Shown: in pieces, positions 14,702 to 23,789 of the stretch
How the letters are laid out: every line of letters starts with the position of its first letter
Numbering within the stretch: the first letter of the stretch is position 1
Assembly (NCBI RefSeq): GCF_039537405.1
Contig: NZ_BAABAL010000012.1
Span: 281,685-345,684, forward strand
DNA: 64,000 nt
Reading direction: 5' to 3'
Source of the DNA: Allokutzneria multivorans
GTDB taxonomy: Bacteria; Actinomycetota; Actinomycetes; Mycobacteriales; Pseudonocardiaceae
The notes under the pieces: model-generated
Told to the model about the DNA's origin: nothing
The model's input: the letters and a program-made list of their open reading frames with translations, nothing else
Databases searched by the model: none
Translations under genes and position numbers: made by a program

Positions 14702-17700
14702 TCACGACCCGAGCGCGGACTCGACCAGCTCCGCCCAGTTCGCGCGCGACACCTCCAGAGACACCTCGGCGAAGCGCTGCTCGCCGAGGTGTTCTCGCGC
14801 GTCCCGCTCGATCCTGATCGCGTCCGGGTGTGAGCGGTCAGGCATTCCGCGCACCACGACGCTGGCCGCGAGCAACTGCGCCGCCTGCTCGTGCTGACCG
14901 CGCCGGGCGGCCAAGTCCGCGATCCCGACGATGGTCTGCGCGATGAGCAGCGCGTGCCCCGACTCGGTCGCCGCCTGCCAGGCCGCGACGCGGTGGGTGC
15001 GGGACTCGCGGAGATCCTCGGCCAGGTAGCCGAGCACGTCGTGCACGGACGCGCGGATGTTCGCCGCTTCCGCGTCCGCGCCCATGAGCACCGTGGCGTG
15101 GCCGAGCTGGCTGCGAGCTTCCTCGGCGTCACCGCCCCACCGCGCCAGCTCCGCCTTGACCAGCGCCAGCTCGACCAGCGCGTGCGGCCAGGTGACACCC
15201 TCGGCGCACCGCTCGGCGTCGGCGAGCGCGGCAGCGCTGGCGTCCCGGTCGCCGTCGAGCCAGTGCAGCAGCGCCTGTTGCGTCCGCAGCCGGATGACGT
15301 CCTCGACCGCGCCCACCTCGGTGACCAGCCCGACCGCCTGCTCGTGGTGGTCGCACGCCCGCGCGAACTCCCCGCGCTTGGTGGCCTGGTCCGCGATTTC
15401 CCCCAGGACGAGGGAAATCCCGAACCGTTCGCCGAGCGCGCGGAAGTCCGCGAGCGACTGTTCCAGGTGACCGTCGGCCTCCGGCCCTCCCTGTCCGAGC
15501 GCGATCCGCATCTTGCCCGCCTGGAACCGGGCGAGGGCGCGCGCCCACGGATCTTCGCTGTCCAGCAACGACTCGAAGGCCGCCACCGCCGACTCCGGCT
15601 CGCGCAGCATGCCCTCCAGCACGGTGACGAAATCCAGCAGCGGGTTGCGGTGCTTGCTGCGCTGGTTGAACTGGTGCGCCTTGTGAATCCATTTCGCACC
15701 CAGGTGCTCGTCACCGCGCCCGGAGGTGACGAAATGCATGACGAGCCCGTAGGTCAACGCGCGGACCTCGTCGGTCGCCTCGCCCGGCACGTTCGTGGCC
15801 GCGATGAGCAGCTCCAGGCCCTCGGTGCGGCGCCCACCGAGCCACCAGTACCAGCCCGTCGCGGCGGCCAGGCGGAGCGAGGACTGCGCGTCACCGGCCG
15901 CGATCGCCCCGCGCAGCGCGGCGCTGATGTTGTCGTGGTCGGCTTCCAGCCGCGCGAGCCATTCCAGCTGCTCAGCGCGGCGCAGGTACGGCTCGGCGGT
16001 CTCGGCCAGCTCCGTGAAGCAGGCGATGTGCGCCTGCCGCGCCAGCTCCACCTCCCCCGCCTCCGCGAGCCGCTGCGCGGAGTACTCCTTGATCGTTCCG
16101 AGCATCCGGTAGCGCGGCGCGCCGTCGCCCGCCACCACCAGCAACGACTTCTCGACCAACGCCGTGAGCAGGTCGAACACGTCGTCGGCGAGGTCCGCGC
16201 AGACGTGCTCGGCCGCGTCGAGGCTCGCGCCGCCGGAGAACACCGAGAGCCTGCGCAGCACCACGCGCTCCGCGTCGGAGAGCAGCTCCCAGCTCCAGTC
16301 GATCACCGCGCGCAGCGTCCTGTGGTGCGGCAGCGCCGTGCGACTGCCCCCGGTGAGCAGGCGGAAGCGGTCGTCGAGCCGGTTCGCCAGCTGGTCGAGG
16401 CTCATCGTGCGCAGCCGGGCCGCGGCCAGCTCGATCGCCAGCGGCATCCCGTCCAGCGCACGGCACACGCGCGCCATGGTCGCCAGCGCCTCCGTCGTGA
16501 TCGCCTCGGTACCGAGTTCCTTGCGGACCGCGGTCGCACGCTCGCGCAGGAGCTGCACTGATGGGGAGGACTCGATCTCAGTTGGGCTCGCGTCCCGTTC
16601 CGGCAGGGTCAGCGGGGCGACGTGCCACAGCGCCTCGCCGGTGATGCCGAGCGGTTCCCGGCTCGTCGCGAGGATGCGCAGGCGTCGGCACTCGCCGAGC
16701 AGGCGGTGGGCGAGCGTCGCCGCCGCCTCGATCACGTGCTCGCAGTTGTCCAGCAGCAACAACACTTCCCGGTCGCGGATCGCCGCGATGAGCCGGTCCG
16801 TCGGCTCCGCGGTGGAGGCTTCACCGAGCAGCGCGTCACGCAGGCCCAGCCCGGCCAGCGTCGTCTGCGCCACGTCGCCGTCCGCGCCGATCGCAGCCAG
16901 CTCCACCATCCAGACGCCGTCCGGGAGATCGCCGAGCAGCGTGCGCGCGGTCTCCGTCGCCAGCCTGGTCTTGCCCGTGCCGCCAGGCCCGATCAGCGTG
17001 GTCAGCCGGTGTTCGCCGACCAGCTCGCTGACGGCGGCGACGTCGGAGTCCTTGCCGATGTAGCTGGTCAGCTCGGCGCGGAGGTTGGTGGTGCGGCTCG
17101 GCTCGGCCTTGCGTCCCAGTTCGCCGCGCAGCAGCGCGACGTGCACCGCCGACAGCTCCGCCGAGGGGTCAACGCCGAGCGCGTCGGCCAGGGCTTCGCG
17201 CGTGTTCTGGTAGAGCACCAACGCTTCGGAGTCACGTCCAGCGGCGGCCAGGGCTCGCATCAACGCGGCGACGAGCCGTTCGCGCAGTGGGTGCGCGGCC
17301 ACCACGTCGGTGAGCTCGGCGACCACCTCCGCGCCGGCTTCGGCTTCGAAGCGGTCCTCCAGAGCGCTCAGCCGGAGCCCTTCGAGTCGCGTGACCGCCG
17401 CGTCGAAGGCGTCGCTGTCCTGCTGGCCGACGTCCTGCATGGCGTCGCCGCGCCACAGCTCAAGGGCTTCGCGCAGCAGCCGCACCCGCGCACCGTCGTC
17501 GTTTCGGGCCTGGCCGACGAGTCGTTCGAACCGCACCGCGTCGACGGCGTCGGGCTCCACGTTCAGCCGGTAGCCGTCCGTCTGGCCGTCGACCACGCCG
17601 TCCGGGAGCACCTTGCGCAGGCGGGAAACCAAGCGCTGCAAGGCGTTCGCGGCGTCAGCAGGTGGTTGTTCGCCCCAGATCCAGTCGACGAGCCGCGCCT

Positions 17701-17827
17701 TCGGGACGACACGCCCTGGTTCGAGCGCGAGCGCCACCAGCAGCGCGCGCAGCCGGGCTCCTGGCACGTCGGCCGGAGCACCGTCGTCCGCGCGAACCTC
17801 GAACGGCCCCAGCATCCCGATCTGCAC
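14702..17827 (-). CDS. AfsR/SARP family regulator (BTAD, NB-ARC, TPR)
   Basis: The 1041-aa transcription factor starts at GTG 17827 (MQIGMLGPFEV), the usual beginning of an OmpR-type winged helix (about 1-95). A bacterial transcriptional activation domain follows to about 240, then an NB-ARC ATPase with Walker A GPGGTGKTR and Walker B LLLLDNCEH, and TPR-like helices from about residue 640. A longer in-frame reading to 18343 was rejected because the winged helix aligns only from 17827. Such proteins are ATP-controlled activators of secondary metabolism. The 11-bp-spaced repeats at 12015-12064 are a plausible target. It converges with the DUF4097 gene with a 3-bp gap. Confidence 0.92.
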   Translation of the reverse strand: MQIGMLGPFEVRADDGAPADVPGARLRALLVALALEPGRVVPKARLVDWIWGEQPPADAANALQRLVSRLRKVLPDGVVDGQTDGYRLNVEPDAVDAVRFERLVGQARNDDGARVRLLREALELWRGDAMQDVGQQDSDAFDAAVTRLEGLRLSALEDRFEAEAGAEVVAELTDVVAAHPLRERLVAALMRALAAAGRDSEALVLYQNTREALADALGVDPSAELSAVHVALLRGELGRKAEPSRTTNLRAELTSYIGKDSDVAAVSELVGEHRLTTLIGPGGTGKTRLATETARTLLGDLPDGVWMVELAAIGADGDVAQTTLAGLGLRDALLGEASTAEPTDRLIAAIRDREVLLLLDNCEHVIEAAATLAHRLLGECRRLRILATSREPLGITGEALWHVAPLTLPERDASPTEIESSPSVQLLRERATAVRKELGTEAITTEALATMARVCRALDGMPLAIELAAARLRTMSLDQLANRLDDRFRLLTGGSRTALPHHRTLRAVIDWSWELLSDAERVVLRRLSVFSGGASLDAAEHVCADLADDVFDLLTALVEKSLLVVAGDGAPRYRMLGTIKEYSAQRLAEAGEVELARQAHIACFTELAETAEPYLRRAEQLEWLARLEADHDNISAALRGAIAAGDAQSSLRLAAATGWYWWLGGRRTEGLELLIAATNVPGEATDEVRALTYGLVMHFVTSGRGDEHLGAKWIHKAHQFNQRSKHRNPLLDFVTVLEGMLREPESAVAAFESLLDSEDPWARALARFQAGKMRIALGQGGPEADGHLEQSLADFRALGERFGISLVLGEIADQATKRGEFARACDHHEQAVGLVTEVGAVEDVIRLRTQQALLHWLDGDRDASAAALADAERCAEGVTWPHALVELALVKAELARWGGDAEEARSQLGHATVLMGADAEAANIRASVHDVLGYLAEDLRESRTHRVAAWQAATESGHALLIAQTIVGIADLAARRGQHEQAAQLLAASVVVRGMPDRSHPDAIRIERDAREHLGEQRFAEVSLEVSRANWAELVESALGS

Positions 17828-17850
17828 GGCCCGATCCTGCCACGCCGGTG

Positions 17851-18348
17851 TCAGGTGGCCGTTCGATGCAGTGCGAAGGAGGTTTCGAAGAGGTTCTCGT
17901 TCCACGCGCCGGTCAGCCGGTGCGCGATCTCGGGGACGAAGTCCTCCGACCACCGCTCGGGAAGTTCGGCCTCCTCGGCAAGCGGTTCCCCCACCAGCTC
18001 CGCGGGCTCGCCCTCGACGTAGGCGGCGGTCCGGACGTGACGGCCGTCCACGTACCAGAAGAAGGCGTACGTCGTCGTGCTGGTGTCCATGATGAACGTG
18101 AGAACGCGGCCGCCTGACGCGGACAGGGAACCGCACGCGTCGCTGTCGCACGCCACCGCGACCTTGGGGTCCGACACCACGGTCCACCCGCCGACCTCGG
18201 CCAGCGCGTAGTCGGTGTCCAGCGACATGCTCAGGGCCTCGTCGCCGACCCTGGTCTCCCCCGTCGGGCTCGGATTCCCCGGCAGCGCAAGAAGAACCTC
18301 GCTCGCCGAGCGGTTCTCCACCATCAGCCCGATCGTGCGCCATCCCAT
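17851..18348 (-). CDS. Hypothetical protein (possibly DUF6461-like)
   Basis: The 165-aa soluble, acidic protein begins at an ATG (MGWRTIGLMVENRSA). A central part reads as alternating strands (GGWTVVSDPKVAVACDSD, GGRVLTFIMDTSTTTYAFFWYVDG), ending in a helical C-terminus. The pattern weakly recalls DUF6461-type actinobacterial proteins; I do not claim a function. It sits 23 bp upstream of the AfsR-like gene on the same strand and may be co-transcribed with it. The MITE begins 16 bp beyond its start codon, so the native promoter may have been displaced. Confidence 0.6.
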   Translation of the reverse strand: MGWRTIGLMVENRSASEVLLALPGNPSPTGETRVGDEALSMSLDTDYALAEVGGWTVVSDPKVAVACDSDACGSLSASGGRVLTFIMDTSTTTYAFFWYVDGRHVRTAAYVEGEPAELVGEPLAEEAELPERWSEDFVPEIAHRLTGAWNENLFETSFALHRTAT

Positions 18349-18363
18349 GCCGGAGGAGTCTAG

Positions 18364-18572
18364 GGCCTGTCCTGCAAGTCGCCGGGTTCAGCGGTCTTCA
18401 AGACCTACACACCCCTGCCCCAGCGGTCTTCAACGACGGCAAACCTCACGAGGCTGCTGGGTTTGCGGCGGTTGGCGATGATCAACAGCGGGGTTTGGTG
18501 GTCTTGAAGACACCCCGACCCCCAGCGGCACCGTGACCGGAATACGCAGCTCAACCACTTACAGGACAGGCC
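18364..18572. mobile_element. 209-bp MITE with IS5-like ends and CTAG target duplication
   Basis: The ends form terminal inverted repeats: GGCCTGTCCTGCAAGT (18364-18379) against the complement of ACTTACAGGACAGGCC (18557-18572), 15 of 16 matching. CTAG lies directly outside both ends (18360-18363 and 18573-18576), the YTAR-type target duplication used by IS5-group elements. There is no transposase, so it is a non-autonomous element. Its interior contains a copy of the GTCTTCAAGAC repeat family. It inserted between two minus-strand genes and supplies the stop codon of the TPR gene. Confidence 0.8.
18385..18520. repeat. GTCTTCAAGAC interspersed repeat, copy inside the MITE
   Basis: Two arms face each other. 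The left arm has GCGGTCTTCAAGACC followed by a CCCCAGCGGTCTTCAACGAC segment; the right arm has GGGTTTGCGGCGGTTGG and then GTGGTCTTGAAGAC. The arms resemble the family members at 13775 and 50266, so the whole segment can fold into a long imperfect hairpin. Confidence 0.65.
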
Positions 18573-20304
18573 CTAGGTCGGCGGCCTCCGCAGTGGGTAC
18601 CGGGTGCCCAACCCCGGCGAGCACGTCCCGGACGTACGACCGGATCTCATCGGAGACCTCCCGCCGGAGCAGCCGCCTCGCGCGCGCGAGCGCTTCGTGC
18701 TGCCTGCCGCACTCCACGAGCAGCAGGACCCGGTTCGCCTCGACGACGGGATCGCCCTCACCGCCAGCGCAGACGTGGTCCAGCTCGGCCAGGGCCTCGG
18801 CGGGGCGGCGCAGGAGGTGCAGGACAGCCGCGCGCTCCGTCCTCAGCACGTCCGAGGCCGGGTGCCGGACAAGGCCAGCGTCGACGGTCGCGAGCGCGTG
18901 CCCGGCCGCTCCCCCCGCGACGGCGAGCCGAGCCCGCAACGCCCAGACAGTCGCCGAAGGATCATGTCCCGTCCACTCGTGCAGCAGATCAGCCGCCTCC
19001 GCGAACAGCTCGGCGTCGATCAGCACCTCCGCGAACTGGACGAGCGTCGCGTCGCAGGAGTCATCGAGCAGGCGCGCCAACCTCAGGTCCTCCAGCGCCG
19101 CGTCCAACTCCCCCGCCGCCAGCAGCAGCGACGCCCGGTTCACGTACGCCTCCGGGCCGCAGACGCAGTGGTCGATGGCGTGGGTCAGGTCCCGCAACGC
19201 TTCCTCGGTCCGGCCCACCGCCCGAAACGCCGTCGCCCGGTCCACCAACGGCTGCGCGTTGGCCGGATCGCAGGCGACCGCGTGGTCCAGGTCGGCGAGC
19301 GCCTCGTCGGCGCGTCCGAGCAGTGTGAGCACTGCCGCGCGGTTGCCGCGAAGAACCATCCAGTGCTGGAGGGCCTCCTGGCCGCCGCGATCGAGCACCG
19401 CCAGCCCCGCGTCGATCCTGCTCAGCGCCGTCGCGAGATCGCCGTTCTTCCTGTGGGCCAACGCGAGCGAGTTCTCGTAGAAGGCGGTTCGCCGGGCGCG
19501 CAGCTCAGGCTCGGCGATCGAGGCGGCAGCGGTCATGGCCTTCCCCCACGACCGTGCCGCGCGGTCGAGGTCCAGATCGGCCGGACCGCCGAAGTGGCTG
19601 TGGAACATGGCCTGCCCGTGGTGCGCGCTCGCGCGGAGCGCGGGTCCGCCCCACCGCCGGGCGGCGATCCGGGAGTACCACACCGACTCGATCGGGCGGC
19701 CGACGGCGATCAGGGTGACGGTATGGGCGTGCAGAAGGGCGTGGAAGTCCGCGTCGTAGTCCTCCGGCCAGTCGGCCTCGTCGACCAGCACGCGCCCGCA
19801 CAGCTCGGCGGTCTCGTAGTAGCCCAGCCGCACCGCGTCGAGCAGAGCTGCTTCGTCGAGCGGGGCCTCGGTACCCGGTTCCACGTGGTTCCCGCGCACC
19901 ACGCGCACGGGAGGCGGGCGGAGCCGGAACCGCGCCCGCTCGACCAGCGCCTGGACGAGCAGGCGATCGGTCTCGTCCGCTTCCGCCAGGTGGCAGACCT
20001 CGATCAGCGTCTCTTCCGGCAGGTGGTGTTCCACGACCTCGGCGACGGCGTGGCAGAGATACCACAGGTGGCGTTGCGGGAAATGCTGAATCCGATTCAC
20101 GCTCGGCGTCCTCAGCGCCAGCGGAGCGGCCTCGTCAGGAATCGATGGATTCGGGTCGACGAAAGAGAGAACGAGATTTTCCTTCGGGTGCCGCCATGGC
20201 CCATCGCTGTCGAGCAACGTCCGCAGCAGCTGCCTCCCCAGGGTGAACGGACCGCCAAGACGCCGGTCCGCACAGCAGGAAAGGGCATTGTCCACTGAGA
20301 TCAT
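18559..20304 (-). CDS. Tetratricopeptide repeat protein, C-terminus formed by a MITE
   Basis: The protein (581 aa from ATG 20304) contains a helical N-terminal half and a run of TPR-like helix pairs in the C-terminal half (VLRGNRAAVLTLLGRADEALADLDHAV, then PLVDRATAFRAVGRTEEALRDL and similar units). TPRs mediate protein-protein contacts; no catalytic domain is visible. I prefer the start at 20304 with a GGAG ribosome site; a start at 20385 would add a hydrophobic segment. The last residues, DLGPVL and stop, are encoded by the CTAG duplication and the MITE end, so the native C-terminus was replaced. Confidence 0.75.
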   Translation of the reverse strand: MISVDNALSCCADRRLGGPFTLGRQLLRTLLDSDGPWRHPKENLVLSFVDPNPSIPDEAAPLALRTPSVNRIQHFPQRHLWYLCHAVAEVVEHHLPEETLIEVCHLAEADETDRLLVQALVERARFRLRPPPVRVVRGNHVEPGTEAPLDEAALLDAVRLGYYETAELCGRVLVDEADWPEDYDADFHALLHAHTVTLIAVGRPIESVWYSRIAARRWGGPALRASAHHGQAMFHSHFGGPADLDLDRAARSWGKAMTAAASIAEPELRARRTAFYENSLALAHRKNGDLATALSRIDAGLAVLDRGGQEALQHWMVLRGNRAAVLTLLGRADEALADLDHAVACDPANAQPLVDRATAFRAVGRTEEALRDLTHAIDHCVCGPEAYVNRASLLLAAGELDAALEDLRLARLLDDSCDATLVQFAEVLIDAELFAEAADLLHEWTGHDPSATVWALRARLAVAGGAAGHALATVDAGLVRHPASDVLRTERAAVLHLLRRPAEALAELDHVCAGGEGDPVVEANRVLLLVECGRQHEALARARRLLRREVSDEIRSYVRDVLAGVGHPVPTAEAADLGPVL

Positions 20305-20441
20305 CCATTCTCCGGCGCAGAACACGGCAGCACGGAGGAGTATTTCCAGAATTCCCCAGGACACCAAGACCGTTAATCCCCACATGAAATTCGAGCCTCG
20401 ATGCGATAAACGGCCTCCTTCGTGACCGGTACCCTCGCCGC

Positions 20442-21374
20442 GTGGAATTCGACACGCTGGTCGCGGAGCACCGGCGCGAGCTGTACGCGCACTGCTACCG
20501 GATGCTCGGCTCGGTGCAGGACGCCGAGGACGCCGTGCAGGAGGCGCTGCTCGGCGCGTGGCGTGGGCTCGCGTCCTTCGAGGGCCGGAGTTCCCTGCGC
20601 TCGTGGCTCTACCGGATCTGCACCAACGCCTGCCTGCGGCTGGCCGAGCGCAGGCCGCGCCGCGTGCTGTCGGTCGACTTCGGCCCGGCCAGGACGGACG
20701 TGCACGACCTGGGCGAGCCGGTGCCGGGGCCGGTGTGGGTGGAGCCGTGGGTCGAGGAGTCCGGCCCCGCCGAGCACTACCTCCGCCGAGAGTCCGTGGA
20801 GCTGGCCTTCGTCGCCGCGCTCCAGTACCTGCCCGGAACGCAGCGCGCCGTGCTGATCCTGCGCGAGGTGCTGGAGTTCTCCGCCGCCGAGGTGGCCGAG
20901 ATCCTGGACACCACGCCCGCCTCGGTGAACAGCGCGCTGCAACGGGCTCGCGCGAGCGTCCAGGCGCGGGTCGGCTCGCCGCAGCCGGAGGGGCTCACCG
21001 AGCAGGGGCGCCGCGAGCTGGTCGACGCCCTCGTCGCCGCGTGGGAACGCGCCGACACGCCCGCGCTGCTCGACCTCCTCACCGAGGACGCGAAGTTCAC
21101 CATGCCGCCGCTGCCCGCGTGGTTCGACGGCCGGGAGAACGTGGCGAGGTTCCTGCGCGAACGGGTCTTCGCGACACCGTGGCGCCTGTCGCCGGTGACG
21201 GTGAACGCCCGGCCGGGGTTCGCCTGCTACCTCAAGCAGCCGGGCGACACCGAGTTCCGATTGGGTGCGATCACCGCGCTGACACTGCGCGGGGGCCGGG
21301 TCGCAGAGATCAACAGCTTCCTGGAGCCGGGCGTGCGTTCGGGTCTGCCGGAGATTTTTCGCGCGGACCGATGA
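20442..21374 (+). CDS. ECF sigma factor with SnoaL-like C-terminal domain (TIGR02960-like)
   Basis: The 310-aa protein starts at GTG 20442. Region 2 (ELYAHCYRMLGSVQDAEDAVQEALLGAWR) and region 4 (LPGTQRAVLILREVLEFSAAEVAEILDT) are clear, followed by a ~110-residue NTF2/SnoaL-like domain starting near LVDALVAAWERADTPALLDLL. This matches the actinobacterial SigG/SigX5 (TIGR02960) type, in which the C-terminal domain stands in for an anti-sigma factor. No anti-sigma gene is adjacent. The DHFR-like gene follows 62 bp later on the same strand and may belong to its regulon. Confidence 0.88.
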   Translation: MEFDTLVAEHRRELYAHCYRMLGSVQDAEDAVQEALLGAWRGLASFEGRSSLRSWLYRICTNACLRLAERRPRRVLSVDFGPARTDVHDLGEPVPGPVWVEPWVEESGPAEHYLRRESVELAFVAALQYLPGTQRAVLILREVLEFSAAEVAEILDTTPASVNSALQRARASVQARVGSPQPEGLTEQGRRELVDALVAAWERADTPALLDLLTEDAKFTMPPLPAWFDGRENVARFLRERVFATPWRLSPVTVNARPGFACYLKQPGDTEFRLGAITALTLRGGRVAEINSFLEPGVRSGLPEIFRADR

Positions 21375-21436
21375 ATCCGCGCGCGACGGCGTCTCTCTAA
21401 GGGTGACAGGTCCACACGCACCTCAGGAGAGTCACC

Positions 21437-22021
21437 ATGCGCAAGCTCATCGTCACCAACCTGGTCTCCGTCGACGGCTGTCACGAGGGGCCGGGCGGCG
21501 ACTTCATGACCATGCCGCTGGACCCCGGCTTCGACGCGCACAACCTGGAGTCCCTCCAGGCCGCGAGCACCCTGCTGGCGGGCGCGAACACCTTCCGGCT
21601 GTTCCGCGACTTCTGGCCGCCGGTCGCCGCCGACGAGGGCGCGCCCGAGGTGGAGCGGGCGATCTCCCGGATCAACGCGGAGATCGAGAAGGTCGTGGTC
21701 TCCGACTCGCTCACCGAGGAGCAGACCGGCGCCTACCGGGACACGACGACGCTGGTGCCCAGGGAGAAGGCGCGCGAGGAGGTCGCGGAGCTCAAGCGCG
21801 GCACCGGGAAGAACATCATCGTCTTCGGCAGCCGCACGCTGTGGAACGACCTGTTCGCCGCCGGGCTCGTCGACGAGTTCCACCTGGTACTGGGTCCCGG
21901 TGTGGTCGGCGGCGGCACACCTGCCTTCGACAGCGGCTTCTCGGCGCGGCTCCGACTGCTCGGTACCAAGACCCACGAGGGCTCCGATGTCGTGGTCATC
22001 CGGTACGCGGTGGCCGTGTAG
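21437..22021 (+). CDS. Dihydrofolate reductase/RibD C-terminal family protein
   Basis: The 194-aa protein shows the RibD-C/DHFR-like fold: an opening strand RKLIVTNLVSVDG, a LLAGANTFRLFRDFWPP segment, the NIIVFGSRTLWNDLF strand-helix, and LVDEFHLVLGPGVVGGGTPAF typical of this family. These are NADPH-binding reductases of mostly unknown substrate, common beside ECF sigma factors and YCII proteins in actinomycetes. The start ATG follows a CAGGAGAG ribosome site. Confidence 0.88.
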   Translation: MRKLIVTNLVSVDGCHEGPGGDFMTMPLDPGFDAHNLESLQAASTLLAGANTFRLFRDFWPPVAADEGAPEVERAISRINAEIEKVVVSDSLTEEQTGAYRDTTTLVPREKAREEVAELKRGTGKNIIVFGSRTLWNDLFAAGLVDEFHLVLGPGVVGGGTPAFDSGFSARLRLLGTKTHEGSDVVVIRYAVAV

Positions 22022-22073
22022 CCGCGATCCGCGGGGGTAGCCGGGGAGGACTGCTCATCCACCTGGAGGCGAT

Positions 22074-22532
22074 ATGACCACGTCCCATTCCGCCACCACC
22101 CGCACGCGTTCCCCGGTGCAGCTGCTCGCCCTGGTCGTCGGGGTGGTGTTCCTGTTGGTCGGCGTGCTGGGCTTCGTTCCAGGGGCGACGACGAACTACG
22201 AGTCCCTCCAGTTCTCCGGCCACCACTCCGACGCGATGCTGCTCGGTGTGTTCCAGGTGTCGATCCTGCACAACATCGTCCACCTGCTCTTCGGGGTGGC
22301 GGGTCTGGCGTTGGCGAGGACGGCCTCCGGCGCCCGCGCGTTCCTGGTCGGTGGCGGTGTCGTCTACCTGCTGCTGTGGGTCTACGGACTGCTGATCGAC
22401 CACGACAGCTCTGCGAACTTCGTGCCGTTCAACACCGCCGACAACTGGCTGCACCTGGGCTTGGGCGTGGGCATGGTCGCGCTCGGCCTGATCGCGGGAC
22501 GGGCTCCGGTTCAAGCGCGGACCAGCGGGTAA
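22074..22532 (+). CDS. DUF4383 four-helix membrane protein
   Basis: The 152-aa protein has four hydrophobic segments and the DUF4383 layout: LVVGVVFLLVGVLGFVPG, then LLGVFQVSILHNIVHLLFGVAGL, VYLLLWVYGL and NTADNWLHLGLGVGMVALG. The conserved HNxVH and DNWLH motifs are visible. Function is unknown. It follows the DHFR-like gene by 52 bp and ends 9 bp before the P450 gene. Confidence 0.9.
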   Translation: MTTSHSATTRTRSPVQLLALVVGVVFLLVGVLGFVPGATTNYESLQFSGHHSDAMLLGVFQVSILHNIVHLLFGVAGLALARTASGARAFLVGGGVVYLLLWVYGLLIDHDSSANFVPFNTADNWLHLGLGVGMVALGLIAGRAPVQARTSG

Positions 22533-22541
22533 CACCAGCTC

Positions 22542-23789
22542 ATGACGAGTTCGCACGCCCGTGCTTCCGTGCTGGAGACCCTTGCCGTAGCGGCAACCGC
22601 GTTGCTGCCGATCGTGGCGCGCGGGGCGATCCTGCGCCGACCACGGATCGTGCGGATGGCGGAGCGGGCGGACGCCGATCTCCGGCTTGTCCGCCTGCTC
22701 CAACGTCTGCGGGACAAGCACGGTAATGGCCCGCTCCGCCTACGCGTACCCGGACGTTCAGTCCACGTCGTGCTGTCCCGAGCCGACGTGCGCCGCGTGC
22801 TCGACGGCTCCCCGGAACCGTTCTCCCCTGCCAATGTCGAGAAACGTCATGCGCTGGGCCACTTCCAGCCCGACGGCCTGCTGATCTCCGATCCGGAGGA
22901 GCGCCAGGACCGCAGGCGGTTCACCGAGGCCGTGCTGGACACGCATAGCTCCGTGCACGAACTGGGTCCGGTCTTCGCCGCGAAGATCTCCACCGAGATC
23001 GAGGCGCTGCTGCGGCTGACCGGTGAGCAGCTGGACTGGGACACGTTCAGCCGGACGTGGTGGCGCATCGTCCGGCGCATCGTGCTCGGCGACGCGGCGG
23101 CGGACGACGAGAGGCTCATCGAACGCCTGAAGTCTTTGCGCGCCAAGGGGAACTGGGCATACCTCACGCCGAGCGACAAGCACCACCGCGAGATCTTCCT
23201 GAGCGACTTGCGCGAGCATCTAGCGCGCGGCGGTGGCGGCAGCCTCGCTGAACGGATCGCCGCGCAGCCCGACTCCGCGCACGTCGCACCGGAATCCCAG
23301 GTGGCGCACTGGCTCTTCGCCTTCGACGCGGCCGGGATGGCGACGTTCCAAGCCCTCGCGCTGCTGGCCTCCCACCCGGACAAGCCGCGCGATCACGAGC
23401 ACCTGCGGGCGAGCGTGCTGGAGGCGCTACGGCTGTGGCCGACCACTCCCCTGCTGCTGCGCGACGGTGAAGGCGGCACAGTGCTGATCCTGGCGCCGTT
23501 CTTCCACCGCGACGACACGGTCCTGCCGTACGCCAACGACTTCGAGCCGGAGATCTGGCTCGGCGGGCGCGCCGACCCCGCGTTGGTGCCCTTCAGCGGC
23601 GGCCCCGCGGTGTGCCCCGGGCGCAACCTGGTCCTGCACGTGACGGCGAAGGTGCTCGCAAGTCTCTTCGCCACGCACGACTTCATGCTGGATTCCCGCG
23701 AGCTGGTCAAGCCGCTTCCCGGGACGCTCGACCCCTTCGGTCTCCGCTTCGCCATGTCCTCCCGCGAAGTCGTGTCCTCCGGCACGTGA
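22542..23789 (+). CDS. Cytochrome P450 with hydrophobic N-terminus
   Basis: The 415-aa protein is a P450: C-helix-like DPEERQDRRRF, K-helix EALRLWP, and the heme loop PFSGGPAVCPGRNLVL with the cysteine ligand. The I-helix reads FDAAGMATFQAL, so Ala replaces the usual acidic residue before the conserved Thr. The first 45 residues contain a hydrophobic stretch (TLAVAATALLPIVARGAIL) that could anchor it. It is translationally coupled to the FUSC-like gene (GTGA overlap). The substrate is unknown, and no redox partner is encoded nearby. Confidence 0.88.
   Translation: MTSSHARASVLETLAVAATALLPIVARGAILRRPRIVRMAERADADLRLVRLLQRLRDKHGNGPLRLRVPGRSVHVVLSRADVRRVLDGSPEPFSPANVEKRHALGHFQPDGLLISDPEERQDRRRFTEAVLDTHSSVHELGPVFAAKISTEIEALLRLTGEQLDWDTFSRTWWRIVRRIVLGDAAADDERLIERLKSLRAKGNWAYLTPSDKHHREIFLSDLREHLARGGGGSLAERIAAQPDSAHVAPESQVAHWLFAFDAAGMATFQALALLASHPDKPRDHEHLRASVLEALRLWPTTPLLLRDGEGGTVLILAPFFHRDDTVLPYANDFEPEIWLGGRADPALVPFSGGPAVCPGRNLVLHVTAKVLASLFATHDFMLDSRELVKPLPGTLDPFGLRFAMSSREVVSSGT

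Noticed and set aside
17828..18343. N-terminal extension of the AfsR-like regulator to 1213 aa
   Set aside because: The winged-helix domain starts at GTG 17827, the extension has no family match, and it overlaps another plausible gene (17851-18348).
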